A stretch of 37,475 nt of DNA, from positions 84,653-122,127 of the IMG/VR virus record IMGVR_UViG_3300026512_000004; one strand, 5' to 3'. Each line of letters starts with the position of its first letter. Within the stretch, counting starts at the first letter, position 1. Shown here piece by piece: positions 15,772-23,340 of the stretch. Both the position numbers and the translations under genes were made by a program. The stretch comes from a virus. A model generated the notes under the pieces. It ran no database searches. It saw only the letters and a program-made list of their open reading frames with translations, and was not told the DNA's origin.

Positions 15772-18700
15772 CTAAGAAACAATATATGTCAAACTGCGTT
15801 GTACAAAGAGATTAGGATAAGTCTCAAGAAGTTCTCGGTCAAATTCGCTTAATTGTTCTTGTTCTGGTGCAATAGAGCTTGTGAGCGTGTTAGCTGTTGG
15901 TGGTAAAGGTGGTAAGATTTGTTCATTACGACGAACATCTTGTTCAAAACGACGATGTACAACACGTTCAACACGTGTAGCAGTAGTATCTAGTTCAACA
16001 GGTCTACGAACTGTTACTCTATATTCTTGTACAGGTACATCTGGCAACACTTTTTCCCAATTATGGACACGATCATAACGCTTACGAAGACGTATTGCAG
16101 CTTGAATAACACCAAAAGGAACACCTCTTAGACCACCGTATTGTTCATAGGCTGATTGAAGAATCTTTTGTGCCTCTTTAGACTTAGTGAGATAGATTTT
16201 TAAAACATCTTCGGGAATACCATAACGTTCTGCAATAGGAGATGCATGACGTAAGGCAATTGCAAGTATGTTCTCTGCACGCTGTTGTTCTCTGTGATGT
16301 GCAATTACACGTGCGTGCCATGCGTCAAGTGGTTCTTCAGGTTTACGTTTAAATACGCTGTTGTCTATGCTATGATAAGCTTGTTCTGCGCGTGTTAGCC
16401 ACCCATGTAAGTACTTTTTGGCACCGCGACGTACTTTAGCAATATACTCATAACGAGAAACACGGAGGTTGTGCAGATGCGTTAGAAATTTGCCCTCAAG
16501 ACCACGTTCACGTACTACTTGAAGACCTTCTTTTATATTCTCCTTTTTGACACCTAAAACGCCTAACGCTTTAGCAACTAAACGTTTAGCAGTAGGTATA
16601 CCCATATTGACAGCGGTGTCAAAGATATAAAGTCTGATACGAGAATTCGGTACTTTATCTAAGGATAGAGGCTTCCAAAACTTTTCATAGTAAAAACGTG
16701 GAACTAAAGAAGCGGCAGTTTTGAAATCATGTTTGTCAACAAACCGCCACCCTTCCCAATCAGGGTAACTACGACGTGAAATTCCCATAAAAGTCATACC
16801 ACCTGGATCATCAGAATCTGCAGATAGAAGTCCCTCTTTACTTATGACAAAAGAAAACGCTTTAGCAAAATCGGAACCATAATTGGACGCATTGTTCTGA
16901 GCAACTTCAACAATACCACTGACATCCTGACGTTTCAAATCGTGTGCAATAAGTGCTGCGTCTAAACCAATAGACGCAACAGTACCATAACCGGGAACTG
17001 TAGAAGCTAATCCAGAACCAAACTCCAATGCAGCACCCGAAAAATCACCGCTCAATAGCCGTTTTGCCGCAAAAATAGTGCCTGCTATGGCACTTAAAAT
17101 AGGTATTTTCTTAGCTAAAGACTTTAATCCTACTTTCGGTAAGTATTTGGCACCTTTCTCTAAAAGTTCGTCCAGACCAATTTTTGATAGAAGTTTGCGT
17201 CCTTTCTGTAACGCAGACTTAGCAAAATCGATAACACCACTGGGTTTGACAGATACTTTCGGTTTCTTTAAGAAATCTGGGACTTTAAATATTTTACCAA
17301 TAAATCCACCTAACTTACTAAAAACTTTGCCCAAAAGACCAGCAATCTGACTTGCAACTGCACCAGCAAAGAAAGAAAAAGCACCTTTAAACATGCCACC
17401 AAACTTGTCAGCTATAGAGGTAATTAAGTTTTTAACTTCTTTAGGTTTCTGACGTGCTTGTCTTTTCACTAAGGAGTTAAGTTTATCGAGTTCATCAACA
17501 ACACGTTCTAAAAGAGATAACTGTCTTTCACGATATTCTTCTGTCTTCTTTTCACGCTCCTCTTTTCGTTCTTCCTCAAGACGTGATAATAACGCTTGTT
17601 TGGCGCGACTAGTAACACGCTGTACAGTTAAAAGTGGTGCACGAGTATGTTGGAAAAGAGATAACGGGATTTCTTGTTGATGTGAAAGAGTGGAGTAAGC
17701 GAGTTGACTGATAAAAGTTTCGTTTATTTTAGGCCGACCACTAAAGAAACTGGTTAATTGACCTAACGGAGATGACCGAAATGCTTTCTGAAGTATGTTG
17801 TATAAACGTTCTTTCCTTTGCTGATAAACTTGTTGTACTTCTTTTTGTGTCAAGTAACGACCTGTCAGAGGATCCCAAACTAAGGATTTCTTCTCAACGA
17901 CACGTTCGTATCTTTCGCGTATACGTTCTCTTCTTTCGCGTAATCCTCTGTTTTTTAGCAAAAAATCAGCGACTTCTCCTGTTGACTCCGCTATCTCCTC
18001 AAGAAGTCCTACTTTACGATACTCTAACTGAACGATTTCCTGCATTATTTGAGGATAATACTTACCAAGAAAAGTAAACGCAGATTCGCGTACTTTTTCT
18101 TGTGTTAGCGCTAACCCTGCTTTCTCAAGAAGTAACTTCCGATCCTTAACAAGTACGGAAAACTCACCAAAAAGTTTATCGCGTAACTTGACCAGTCCCT
18201 CTCTAAGTATGTCACCTGTTCTGGGAATAGCTTGGATAGCTCTATGGATAGTTCTGACACCTTTTACCGCAACAGTAGCAACGTTAACTAAGGCAGACAA
18301 ACCAGGAATACTATCTATGATACTCTGAATACCACTTAACAGTCTGCCTAAAATAGATTTGCGTTCTTCAGGCTGATAAGCAATAGTGGAACGAAGACCA
18401 AACCCATAACGGCGTATAGATGTTAATTCTGCTAAAATAAAGCGCTGTAAATCGTAAGAAGCTGTGAGTAAAGTCAGCTGTTTTGCTGCATCAGGTACAG
18501 ATGCAACCAACTGAGGTCCAGACGTAGACATTAATCTAAATTGACTATAGGAAACACCTAGAGCAAGACGACGTTTTTCAAGTTCTTTCCTATCTTCACC
18601 ACGTATCTGACGGAGAATTTCTAAAGTTCTACGAGGTGTTCTACCAGTGAGAAGAAACGTCATTAATTGAGAAAAAGGATCAAATTTATTGATTAGTTCA

Positions 18701-19710
18701 GATAACTTAAACTGAATATTGTCAAAAACATCGTGTATCTTCTCATAAGTATCTTCAGATTTGTAGAAACCTTGTTTGTAATCGTAAGTAGTAGCCTTGT
18801 ATTTGTGATGCCACTCTTGATACCAGGCGGGAATAATACACGTATGACGCTCTATAGCCTTGAGCAATTCTAGTTGTATCTGGTCACCAATAGAAAGTTG
18901 ACCCTGTGAAGTTGCTTGTTGTATATACGGATCTAATTTGTTAGCTATAGAATAACGTGACACATCTACAGAATCTTGACCACGTAGTTTGGCAATCCTA
19001 CGTGCTTTCCAGATAGAAAGACCCATCTGCATAGCCATTATAGGTAACATAAAACCTAAGCTACTAGACATAAACGGACCAACATGAGGAATACGTGCAA
19101 TACCGCCTAAAAGACCCTTCCAGGCGCCACCAAGACCAACCATATTTAGAGCGTTGTTGAACAAAGACATCATAGGATTACCAATCCCAGCCATCCAAAT
19201 ACTGTGAGGACGATGAACACCAAACGTAGTTAAAAGATTGCCAATTGTGTGATGTCCTGTCGCCCTAAGTAAACCACCTAAGACCTGAGCTTGAAAAAAC
19301 GGTCCGCGCACCAAATAATCAAGTAAACTCACAGTATTCATGTATTTCTCAATAACACCTGGAGCACCCATCTGAGCCAATTCCTGACGCTGATAGATAG
19401 GCTTAAAAGTGCGGCGAACATTAGAGAACCCTTTAAGCACAAGATAAGGAGCAACAATAGAAGCGCCTAAAGCAGCCTCTTTGGTAGCATCTTGTGCAGA
19501 TTTAAGCATCGCCTCACCAAACCCACGCATATAACGAGCACCCATAGTTACCCAAGTGAATCCAGGAATACGGCGAGCAACAGCTGCATAACGACGCATA
19601 TATGTTTCATAAGCTTGTCTGGCTTCTTGTTGAGCAGCTACTCGTTCACCAGGAGTTAACGATTGTAAATATGTCATATTGCGGAGTTGTTGATATTGCT
19701 GAGGAAGCAT
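15772..19710 (-). CDS. Tape-measure-like tail protein with embedded GH108 muramidase domain
   Basis: The largest gene here, 1312 residues. The N-terminal 250 residues hold several hydrophobic Gly/Ala segments (LGGAWKGLLGGIARIPHVG). The middle is charged coiled coil (RREREREREER-like stretches at about 590-630 and 710-750), then hydrophobic Gly-rich repeats (GAFSFFAGAVASQIAGLLG). Residues about 948-1130 form a GH108 lysozyme domain: SKEGLLSADSDDPGGMTFMG with E959 in the catalytic position, YYEKFWKPLSLDKVP, IFDTAVNMGI, and RGAKKYLHGWLTRAEQ, matching the endolysin at 2038-2556 block by block. A tape measure with a lytic domain would both set tail length and open peptidoglycan during infection. 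An ejected internal protein is the alternative. Confidence 0.75.
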   Translation of the reverse strand: MLPQQYQQLRNMTYLQSLTPGERVAAQQEARQAYETYMRRYAAVARRIPGFTWVTMGARYMRGFGEAMLKSAQDATKEAALGASIVAPYLVLKGFSNVRRTFKPIYQRQELAQMGAPGVIEKYMNTVSLLDYLVRGPFFQAQVLGGLLRATGHHTIGNLLTTFGVHRPHSIWMAGIGNPMMSLFNNALNMVGLGGAWKGLLGGIARIPHVGPFMSSSLGFMLPIMAMQMGLSIWKARRIAKLRGQDSVDVSRYSIANKLDPYIQQATSQGQLSIGDQIQLELLKAIERHTCIIPAWYQEWHHKYKATTYDYKQGFYKSEDTYEKIHDVFDNIQFKLSELINKFDPFSQLMTFLLTGRTPRRTLEILRQIRGEDRKELEKRRLALGVSYSQFRLMSTSGPQLVASVPDAAKQLTLLTASYDLQRFILAELTSIRRYGFGLRSTIAYQPEERKSILGRLLSGIQSIIDSIPGLSALVNVATVAVKGVRTIHRAIQAIPRTGDILREGLVKLRDKLFGEFSVLVKDRKLLLEKAGLALTQEKVRESAFTFLGKYYPQIMQEIVQLEYRKVGLLEEIAESTGEVADFLLKNRGLRERRERIRERYERVVEKKSLVWDPLTGRYLTQKEVQQVYQQRKERLYNILQKAFRSSPLGQLTSFFSGRPKINETFISQLAYSTLSHQQEIPLSLFQHTRAPLLTVQRVTSRAKQALLSRLEEERKEEREKKTEEYRERQLSLLERVVDELDKLNSLVKRQARQKPKEVKNLITSIADKFGGMFKGAFSFFAGAVASQIAGLLGKVFSKLGGFIGKIFKVPDFLKKPKVSVKPSGVIDFAKSALQKGRKLLSKIGLDELLEKGAKYLPKVGLKSLAKKIPILSAIAGTIFAAKRLLSGDFSGAALEFGSGLASTVPGYGTVASIGLDAALIAHDLKRQDVSGIVEVAQNNASNYGSDFAKAFSFVISKEGLLSADSDDPGGMTFMGISRRSYPDWEGWRFVDKHDFKTAASLVPRFYYEKFWKPLSLDKVPNSRIRLYIFDTAVNMGIPTAKRLVAKALGVLGVKKENIKEGLQVVRERGLEGKFLTHLHNLRVSRYEYIAKVRRGAKKYLHGWLTRAEQAYHSIDNSVFKRKPEEPLDAWHARVIAHHREQQRAENILAIALRHASPIAERYGIPEDVLKIYLTKSKEAQKILQSAYEQYGGLRGVPFGVIQAAIRLRKRYDRVHNWEKVLPDVPVQEYRVTVRRPVELDTTATRVERVVHRRFEQDVRRNEQILPPLPPTANTLTSSIAPEQEQLSEFDRELLETYPNLFVQRSLTYIVS

Positions 19711-19713
19711 TGG

Positions 19714-20451
19714 TTACGTTACAATTATATAGCGCAAGTCTTGTTCATCATCAACATCATAAATAATCTCAGGTAAATCATGTAAATGTTGTTCACCAGT
19801 TTTTGGCTTATCTTTTACAACAACAGGTGTTCTAGATAACGTTTCAGCTAACTGGTTGGAAACGGTTACATCTACTACACTTATTAACTTACTATACCAC
19901 ATCTTACGAGCATATGCACAAAAACACGCTGCCATAAACAAGTCGGATTTATATCCTTTTGGTATTTCAATATTGCCCTGATTATTACGACGAGCATTAA
20001 GCAACTGATTTTTCAAGTCTTGAGAACGTATAATAGACGGGTTGTCACAAACGTGTTGGTAAAAGAGACTAGTCATAATGCCCTTTGTTTGACCGGTAGT
20101 TTGAACTCCATAGATACGTTCACCACGTTTCTCTTCGTAGTAAAGAAGAGGTTCAAATTCGGGGTCATCTTGAAACGACTCTACGACAGCTTGACCTATA
20201 GAATTACGCTCTATAGCTATTACAATATTGTCTCCAACTTGACTTCTTAGCCAAGAAACAGCATTCTTAGCAAGTTCTGCAAACTTGTGTAAAGATCCAA
20301 TACGTCCAAAAGCTTCTGCTACTTGTTTAAATTCACGGAAAGTAAACACTTCTATGGCACAAAGCGCACCGTTGACAGAAGCAGCTGTGTCAATACCGAC
20401 GATATAATAGTCAGTAGGATCAAAACTATCCTCAAAAACAGCTAAGCGCAT
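19714..20451 (-). CDS. Terminase large subunit, nuclease half
   Basis: A 245-residue protein that is the C-terminal RNase H-like nuclease domain of a terminase large subunit. Expected acidic residues are present: D21 in YYIVGIDTAAS, E81 in NIVIAIERNSIGQ, and D170 in GYKSDLFMAACF. It opens with RLAVFEDSFDPTDYYIVGID, which is the usual linker-to-nuclease transition rather than a natural protein start. The ATG at 20451 has no SD within 15 bases. It is in the same reading frame as the ATPase half upstream, 264 nt past that stop codon, and would cut concatemeric DNA during packaging if it associates with, or is spliced to, the ATPase half. Confidence 0.88.
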   Translation of the reverse strand: MRLAVFEDSFDPTDYYIVGIDTAASVNGALCAIEVFTFREFKQVAEAFGRIGSLHKFAELAKNAVSWLRSQVGDNIVIAIERNSIGQAVVESFQDDPEFEPLLYYEEKRGERIYGVQTTGQTKGIMTSLFYQHVCDNPSIIRSQDLKNQLLNARRNNQGNIEIPKGYKSDLFMAACFCAYARKMWYSKLISVVDVTVSNQLAETLSRTPVVVKDKPKTGEQHLHDLPEIIYDVDDEQDLRYIIVT

Positions 20452-20477
20452 ACTATAGATATTTGTATCTAAATAAC

Positions 20478-20638
20478 ATCCCTGCGGCCCTCAAGACTGG
20501 TGGCCCGGCACCGGTCTGACCTGGAAAACCGGGATTCCAGGTCAAGAGGGTTACCCGTTACCACACCAACTATCTAAACACGTAGGGCGGTTGTAAAAAT
20601 CGTGTGGTAACGGGGGACGCAGGGATCTTTTTGTTTTT
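20478..20638. ncRNA. Structured RNA-like element between the two terminase halves
   Basis: This GC-rich stretch (85 of 149 bases G or C by hand count over 20478-20626) lies in AT-rich surroundings. Stems in plus coordinates are: P1 20478-20486 with 20618-20626 (9 bp, closing everything), P2 20554-20566 with 20602-20614 (13 bp perfect), P3 20488-20492 with 20546-20550, P4 20517-20526 with 20535-20544 (10 bp), P5 20495-20502 with 20509-20516. The loops of P4 (CCGGG 20529-20533) and P5 (CCCGG 20504-20508) can kiss. Read as plus-strand RNA, P5 has a G-U pair that is a C-A mismatch on the minus strand, and TTTTTGTTTTT follows P1 at 20628-20638 like a terminator; both favour a plus-strand transcript. 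As minus-strand RNA it would be part of the terminase mRNA. The rest of the gap (20639-20715) is AT-rich with seven in-frame stops across the whole interval. Confidence 0.65.
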
Positions 20639-20715
20639 ATAATCTGATGCTACTATAATTTCTTTTCGAAAAATATCGGTACAGAAATCGACCCAAACTA
20701 GTTAACTCTTTTTCG

Positions 20716-21702
20716 CTACGTTTCAACTTCACTCAAATTCACATAAAACTTCGGACTTTCGGGTTTTATTGCTTTCAAAACATCATCAGGAAATACACAC
20801 TCAGTAGACGCTCTAAACTCTAAATCTAACTCCTGAGCAATAGCACGCTCGTCCCAGTTTAACTCACGACACTGTTCTAAATACCACTGTTCGTCTTTCT
20901 CAGGATCTTCAGACCAATGATATTTAATGCGGATAAAACCATTCTTCAACTCAGAAGAAACAGCCTCCTGATACGCTTGCATGTAGTCAGGGCGTAATAA
21001 ATCACTATCACCTGCAAATACGTAAGAATCGTCAATTGCATTTTCCCACATCTGATAAAACCACTTACCAGTACCTTCTACACCATTAGGCGTTGAAGAC
21101 AAGAGAATAAAATAAGGATAGTTGTAATGTTTAGCTTGTTCTCTGGCACGAGAAAGTGCAGGTTGCGCCGCAGTATAAGCTTCATGAATTCCACGAATAA
21201 AAGCAGCCTCATCTATATAAAGAACAGTACCAGTTAAACCACGTGCTAATTGTTCAGGCGGTGTATTAGAAGAAGGGTAAAAAATGGAGAGACGTGATCC
21301 ATGAGCAAAATCAATATAGTGTTTGATGTTAGGGTCGGATTTTAGAGGTATCTTTAACCACGGCGGTAAGTGATTATAGGCAAATTTAACCTTCTCTATG
21401 TTGTCGTATGCAGTTGACTTACGGTAATTAATAATAACAGCAAGAGTACCAGGATAGAAAAGACATGCCCATAAGAGTAAACCCGCCGCTATAGTAGATT
21501 TGCCCAATTGACGTGAAGCCATTAGAATAACACGGTGAAAAATAAGACATGCTCGTACTGTTCGTCTAAGCTTAGTATGCATTAGAGACAAATCATAACG
21601 TCGTGGATGATAAAGTTCACTAAAGTGAAAGTAGTTGTTTATAAAGTAGAAAGGCGATTTGCGACACTTATACCACTCAAGAAGAATTTGCTTTTTGTCC
21701 AT
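20716..21702 (-). CDS. Terminase large subunit, ATPase half
   Basis: A 328-residue packaging ATPase. Walker A SRQLGKST is at residues 63-70 (T4 gp17 has a nearly identical SRQLGKTT), Walker B VLYIDEAAF at 160-168 with D164 and E165, and coupling motif SSTPNG at 202-207. The end of the domain (FRASTECVFPDDVLKAI) is typical of the point where the motor passes to the linker, and the ORF stops 18 residues later at TAG (20718-20716). It lacks any nuclease domain, which is encoded separately by 19714-20451. It would hydrolyse ATP to drive DNA through the portal. No small terminase was identified in this window. Confidence 0.92.
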   Translation of the reverse strand: MDKKQILLEWYKCRKSPFYFINNYFHFSELYHPRRYDLSLMHTKLRRTVRACLIFHRVILMASRQLGKSTIAAGLLLWACLFYPGTLAVIINYRKSTAYDNIEKVKFAYNHLPPWLKIPLKSDPNIKHYIDFAHGSRLSIFYPSSNTPPEQLARGLTGTVLYIDEAAFIRGIHEAYTAAQPALSRAREQAKHYNYPYFILLSSTPNGVEGTGKWFYQMWENAIDDSYVFAGDSDLLRPDYMQAYQEAVSSELKNGFIRIKYHWSEDPEKDEQWYLEQCRELNWDERAIAQELDLEFRASTECVFPDDVLKAIKPESPKFYVNLSEVET

Positions 21703-21767
21703 AAGTCTTAACCGTGTGACTTTTGTTCCACGGATATTTCTTCCTCATACAAGAATAGAAGTAGCAA

Positions 21768-22079
21768 CTAATCGTTAAACTCTTTCTCAAGGTCCTCAAG
21801 TTTGCGAATATTTTCAGCATACTTAGTCAATTCATCAGGATTAACGCCTTTTCTTTCCAACTCCTGATGTAGTTTACCAACTTCTTGTCTCAATTTTTCA
21901 TACTCACGAAACTTCTCTTTCATCTCCGCTTTACCAGCTCTATGACCAAAATAAGATCCGCCTAAGAATCCTGCAACACCGCCTAAAGTCATACCTGTTT
22001 TTAATGTAGAACCTTGTGGAGCATAAGTTATTGTTTGACCCGATGTCTGTTCAATAAGTAGCTTATAAACCTGAAACAT
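21768..22079 (-). CDS. Small glycine-rich hydrophobic protein with coiled-coil tail
   Basis: A 103-residue protein with a tag-like N-terminus (MFQVYKLLIEQTSGQT), a Gly-rich hydrophobic hairpin at about residues 27-48 (TGMTLGGVAGFLGGSYFGHR), and a charged coiled coil to the end (KLRQEVGKLHQELERKG). The Gly-rich part resembles glycine-zipper membrane segments. It shares its style of N-terminus and Gly region with the protein at 3891-4283. AAAGGA precedes the ATG by nine bases within a palindrome shared with the divergent transglycosylase gene. Possible internal virion protein, membrane-active protein or terminase-linked factor; the function is unknown. Confidence 0.65.
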   Translation of the reverse strand: MFQVYKLLIEQTSGQTITYAPQGSTLKTGMTLGGVAGFLGGSYFGHRAGKAEMKEKFREYEKLRQEVGKLHQELERKGVNPDELTKYAENIRKLEDLEKEFND

Positions 22080-22089
22080 ACAGATATTT

Positions 22090-22099
22090 CCTTTAAAGG
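22090..22099. promoter_or_regulatory. Palindrome supplying ribosome-binding sites in both directions
   Basis: CCTTTAAAGG is a perfect 10-bp palindrome in the 24-bp gap between two divergent start codons. It provides AAAGG as an SD four bases before the plus-strand ATG and AAAGGA nine bases before the minus-strand ATG. The gap is too short for two promoters, so at least one gene must be transcribed from inside or beyond its neighbour. Confidence 0.6.
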
Positions 22100-22103
22100 T
22101 CCT

Positions 22104-22688
22104 ATGTTTAGAAAAATTGTTCTTATTACACTTATAACGATAACAACTTTTCTATTAGGTGTTGGTACAGGCATTTTATACTACGTACATACATATAAGC
22201 CTAAAATTATCAGAACAGTATGTGCGACAAACAAAAAATCCAAAAAGGATGTGGAGGAAAAACTATACAAAACAGCACTAAAATACGCACATATATCAGT
22301 CACAGAAGACATGGTTAAACAAATAGTTCACGAATGTTTAAAATACCGAGAAGGTAAACTCTTGCTAGCAATGGCTATTGTGGAAACAAATCTACGACCT
22401 TGGATGATTAACGGTGCAAGAAAATACGAAAATCAAGCGTGGGGACTATTACAAATCAAACCGTATTTATGGAAAGACAAATTGATTAAACAAGGGATAA
22501 TTAGTAAACCAAGAGATTTATTCGACTTCAAAAAGAATATTGCTGCTGCTCATTATATATTAAAAGAAATGTACAATCGTGCTGGTAACTGGTACGACGC
22601 ATTGTACCTATACTGTGGAAAATCTAGAAAATATGCTAACAAAGTTTTACGTATCTATGGAGAATTAACCATAACACTGGACAATTAG
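22104..22688 (+). CDS. Membrane-anchored lytic transglycosylase (SLT fold)
   Basis: The only convincing plus-strand gene, 194 residues. A single N-terminal membrane helix (residues 5-28, IVLITLITITTFLLGVG) is followed by a soluble linker and an SLT-type domain: MAIVETNLRPWMING with catalytic E94, NQAWGLLQIKP at 110-120, and KKNIAAAHYILKEMY at 143-157, as in soluble lytic transglycosylases. It would cleave peptidoglycan from the periplasmic face, at exit or as a virion-associated enzyme. Its ATG uses the shared palindromic SD, and its own intrinsic terminator begins eight bases after the stop. Being antisense to the surrounding operon, it is probably controlled separately. Confidence 0.85.
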   Translation: MFRKIVLITLITITTFLLGVGTGILYYVHTYKPKIIRTVCATNKKSKKDVEEKLYKTALKYAHISVTEDMVKQIVHECLKYREGKLLLAMAIVETNLRPWMINGARKYENQAWGLLQIKPYLWKDKLIKQGIISKPRDLFDFKKNIAAAHYILKEMYNRAGNWYDALYLYCGKSRKYANKVLRIYGELTITLDN

Positions 22689-22696
22689 ACAGAAGA

Positions 22697-22726
22697 TGCG
22701 GGACCAAAACGTCCCGCACTCTTTTT
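22697..22726 (+). terminator. Intrinsic terminator of the transglycosylase gene
   Basis: TGCGGGAC (22697-22704) pairs with GTCCCGCA (22711-22718) around CAAAAC, followed by CTC and five T. It starts just after the plus-strand stop codon. On the minus strand no T-run follows the hairpin, so it acts mainly in the plus direction. Confidence 0.9.
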
Positions 22727-22729
22727 GGC

Positions 22730-22936
22730 TTATTGTTTACAACATTCCTCAAGTTGTAGTATATAATGTAACAGTTCAGCTGTATCTTCTTTATCCAAAC
22801 AAATACCGCCCTTATCGTTCTGCCAAGGGTGCAGAATAGGTTTAGCTGGAAGTACCGGTGTTGGTCTCGGTCTTGCGCAACTCACTACCAAAATACTCAG
22901 CAAACTCATGAGCAGGATCTTCACGTATCTGCTCAT
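22730..22936 (-). CDS. Outer-membrane spanin-like lipoprotein (Rz1-like)
   Basis: A 68-residue lipoprotein starting at the ATG at 22936, which has GGAGGA seven bases upstream; the longer upstream reading is an overlap artefact. Residues 1-20 are a lipoprotein signal peptide (YVKILLMSLLSILVVSC), with the lipobox ending VVSC, so Cys20 would be acylated. A proline-rich segment (PRPTPVLPAKPILHP) follows, as in Rz1 proteins. Its start lies inside the preceding gene (23039-22842) in another frame, the classic Rz/Rz1 nesting. It would span the periplasm from the outer membrane and fuse membranes in the last step of lysis. It also indicates a host with an outer membrane. Confidence 0.75.
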   Translation of the reverse strand: MSRYVKILLMSLLSILVVSCARPRPTPVLPAKPILHPWQNDKGGICLDKEDTAELLHYILQLEECCKQ

Positions 22937-23039
22937 ATCGCTCCTCCAACTTGTGTTCCCTGTACCACTGGTACGCCTTCCCGAGAATATCACTTAATCT
23001 GATCAAAAGTGTCGCTATAGCAGAGATGTTGCTAAACAT
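22842..23039 (-). CDS. Small helical protein overlapping the lipoprotein gene, candidate Rz-like partner
   Basis: A 65-residue protein beginning MFSNISAIATLLIRLSDILG. It carries one amphipathic or weakly membrane-seeking N-terminal helix, then a charged helix (WYREHKLEERYEQIREDPAHE) and a short FAEYFG motif with a polar tail. The 'DP..EF...FG' style is one I associate with small proteins in phage lysis cassettes. The 95-nt overlap with the lipoprotein gene mirrors Rz/Rz1 pairs, which makes it the inner-membrane spanin candidate, but the membrane segment is less hydrophobic than in typical Rz. It starts four bases after the stop of the 57-aa gene. A TTG-started longer form (to 23066) is unlikely. 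Confidence 0.6.
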   Translation of the reverse strand: MFSNISAIATLLIRLSDILGKAYQWYREHKLEERYEQIREDPAHEFAEYFGSELRKTETNTGTSS

Positions 23040-23043
23040 CGCC

Positions 23044-23217
23044 TTACTTCTTAGAAAGGTCAACAACTACTTTATTCTCTATACCAAGTGACTTCACTAC
23101 TTCTTCGACGATTTCAAGTATTTCCTTAACTGTAATCTTTTTATCCTCCGTTACCATGCCCAACTTAGTAACTACCGCAGTTATAATAGCCATAATTGCA
23201 GTGATGTCATACCTCAT
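23044..23217 (-). CDS. 57-residue hydrophobic peptide of the lysis block
   Basis: A short gene with a strong SD (AAAGGAGG, eight bases before ATG). The product starts with a hydrophobic helix (ITAIMAIITAVVTKLG, residues 6-21) and continues as a charged helix (ITVKEILEIVEEVVKSLG) ending VVVDLSKK. The layout of one membrane helix plus a cytoplasmic or periplasmic helix suggests a holin accessory or antiholin, but no family is recognised. It is followed by the spanin candidates and preceded by the zinc-ribbon gene. Confidence 0.7.
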   Translation of the reverse strand: MRYDITAIMAIITAVVTKLGMVTEDKKITVKEILEIVEEVVKSLGIENKVVVDLSKK

Positions 23218-23226
23218 CGTCTACAC

Positions 23227-23246
23227 CTCCTTTAAACTAGTTGTTC
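23227..23246 (-). repeat. Duplicated leader motif, copy 1 (before the 57-aa gene)
   Basis: On the minus strand this reads GAACAAYTAGTTTAAAGGAG (Y is C here) and includes the SD. A copy differing at one base is found at 23706-23687. Outside the core, both are preceded by a TAAGTAA-like sequence. The pair suggests a duplicated gene start or a shared translational or regulatory leader. Confidence 0.6.
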
Positions 23247-23340
23247 TCGTATTATTACTTACTATTCTTTAAGTAGAGATTGTGGAAGAAAGGTTACGAA
23301 AGCGAACCCTAAATATCAAATACGAACTACTTTTAACAGA

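Noticed and set aside
20478-20626. Insertion sequence or MITE suggested by the 9-bp terminal inverted repeats
   Set aside because: No target-site duplication flanks it, no second copy was noticed in the window, and the internal stems are better explained by RNA folding.
20452-20715. Group I or group II self-splicing intron
   Set aside because: Splicing is not excluded, but I found no P7/P3 core, no convincing internal guide for the 5' exon and no domain V, so I describe the element as a structured RNA without naming an intron class.
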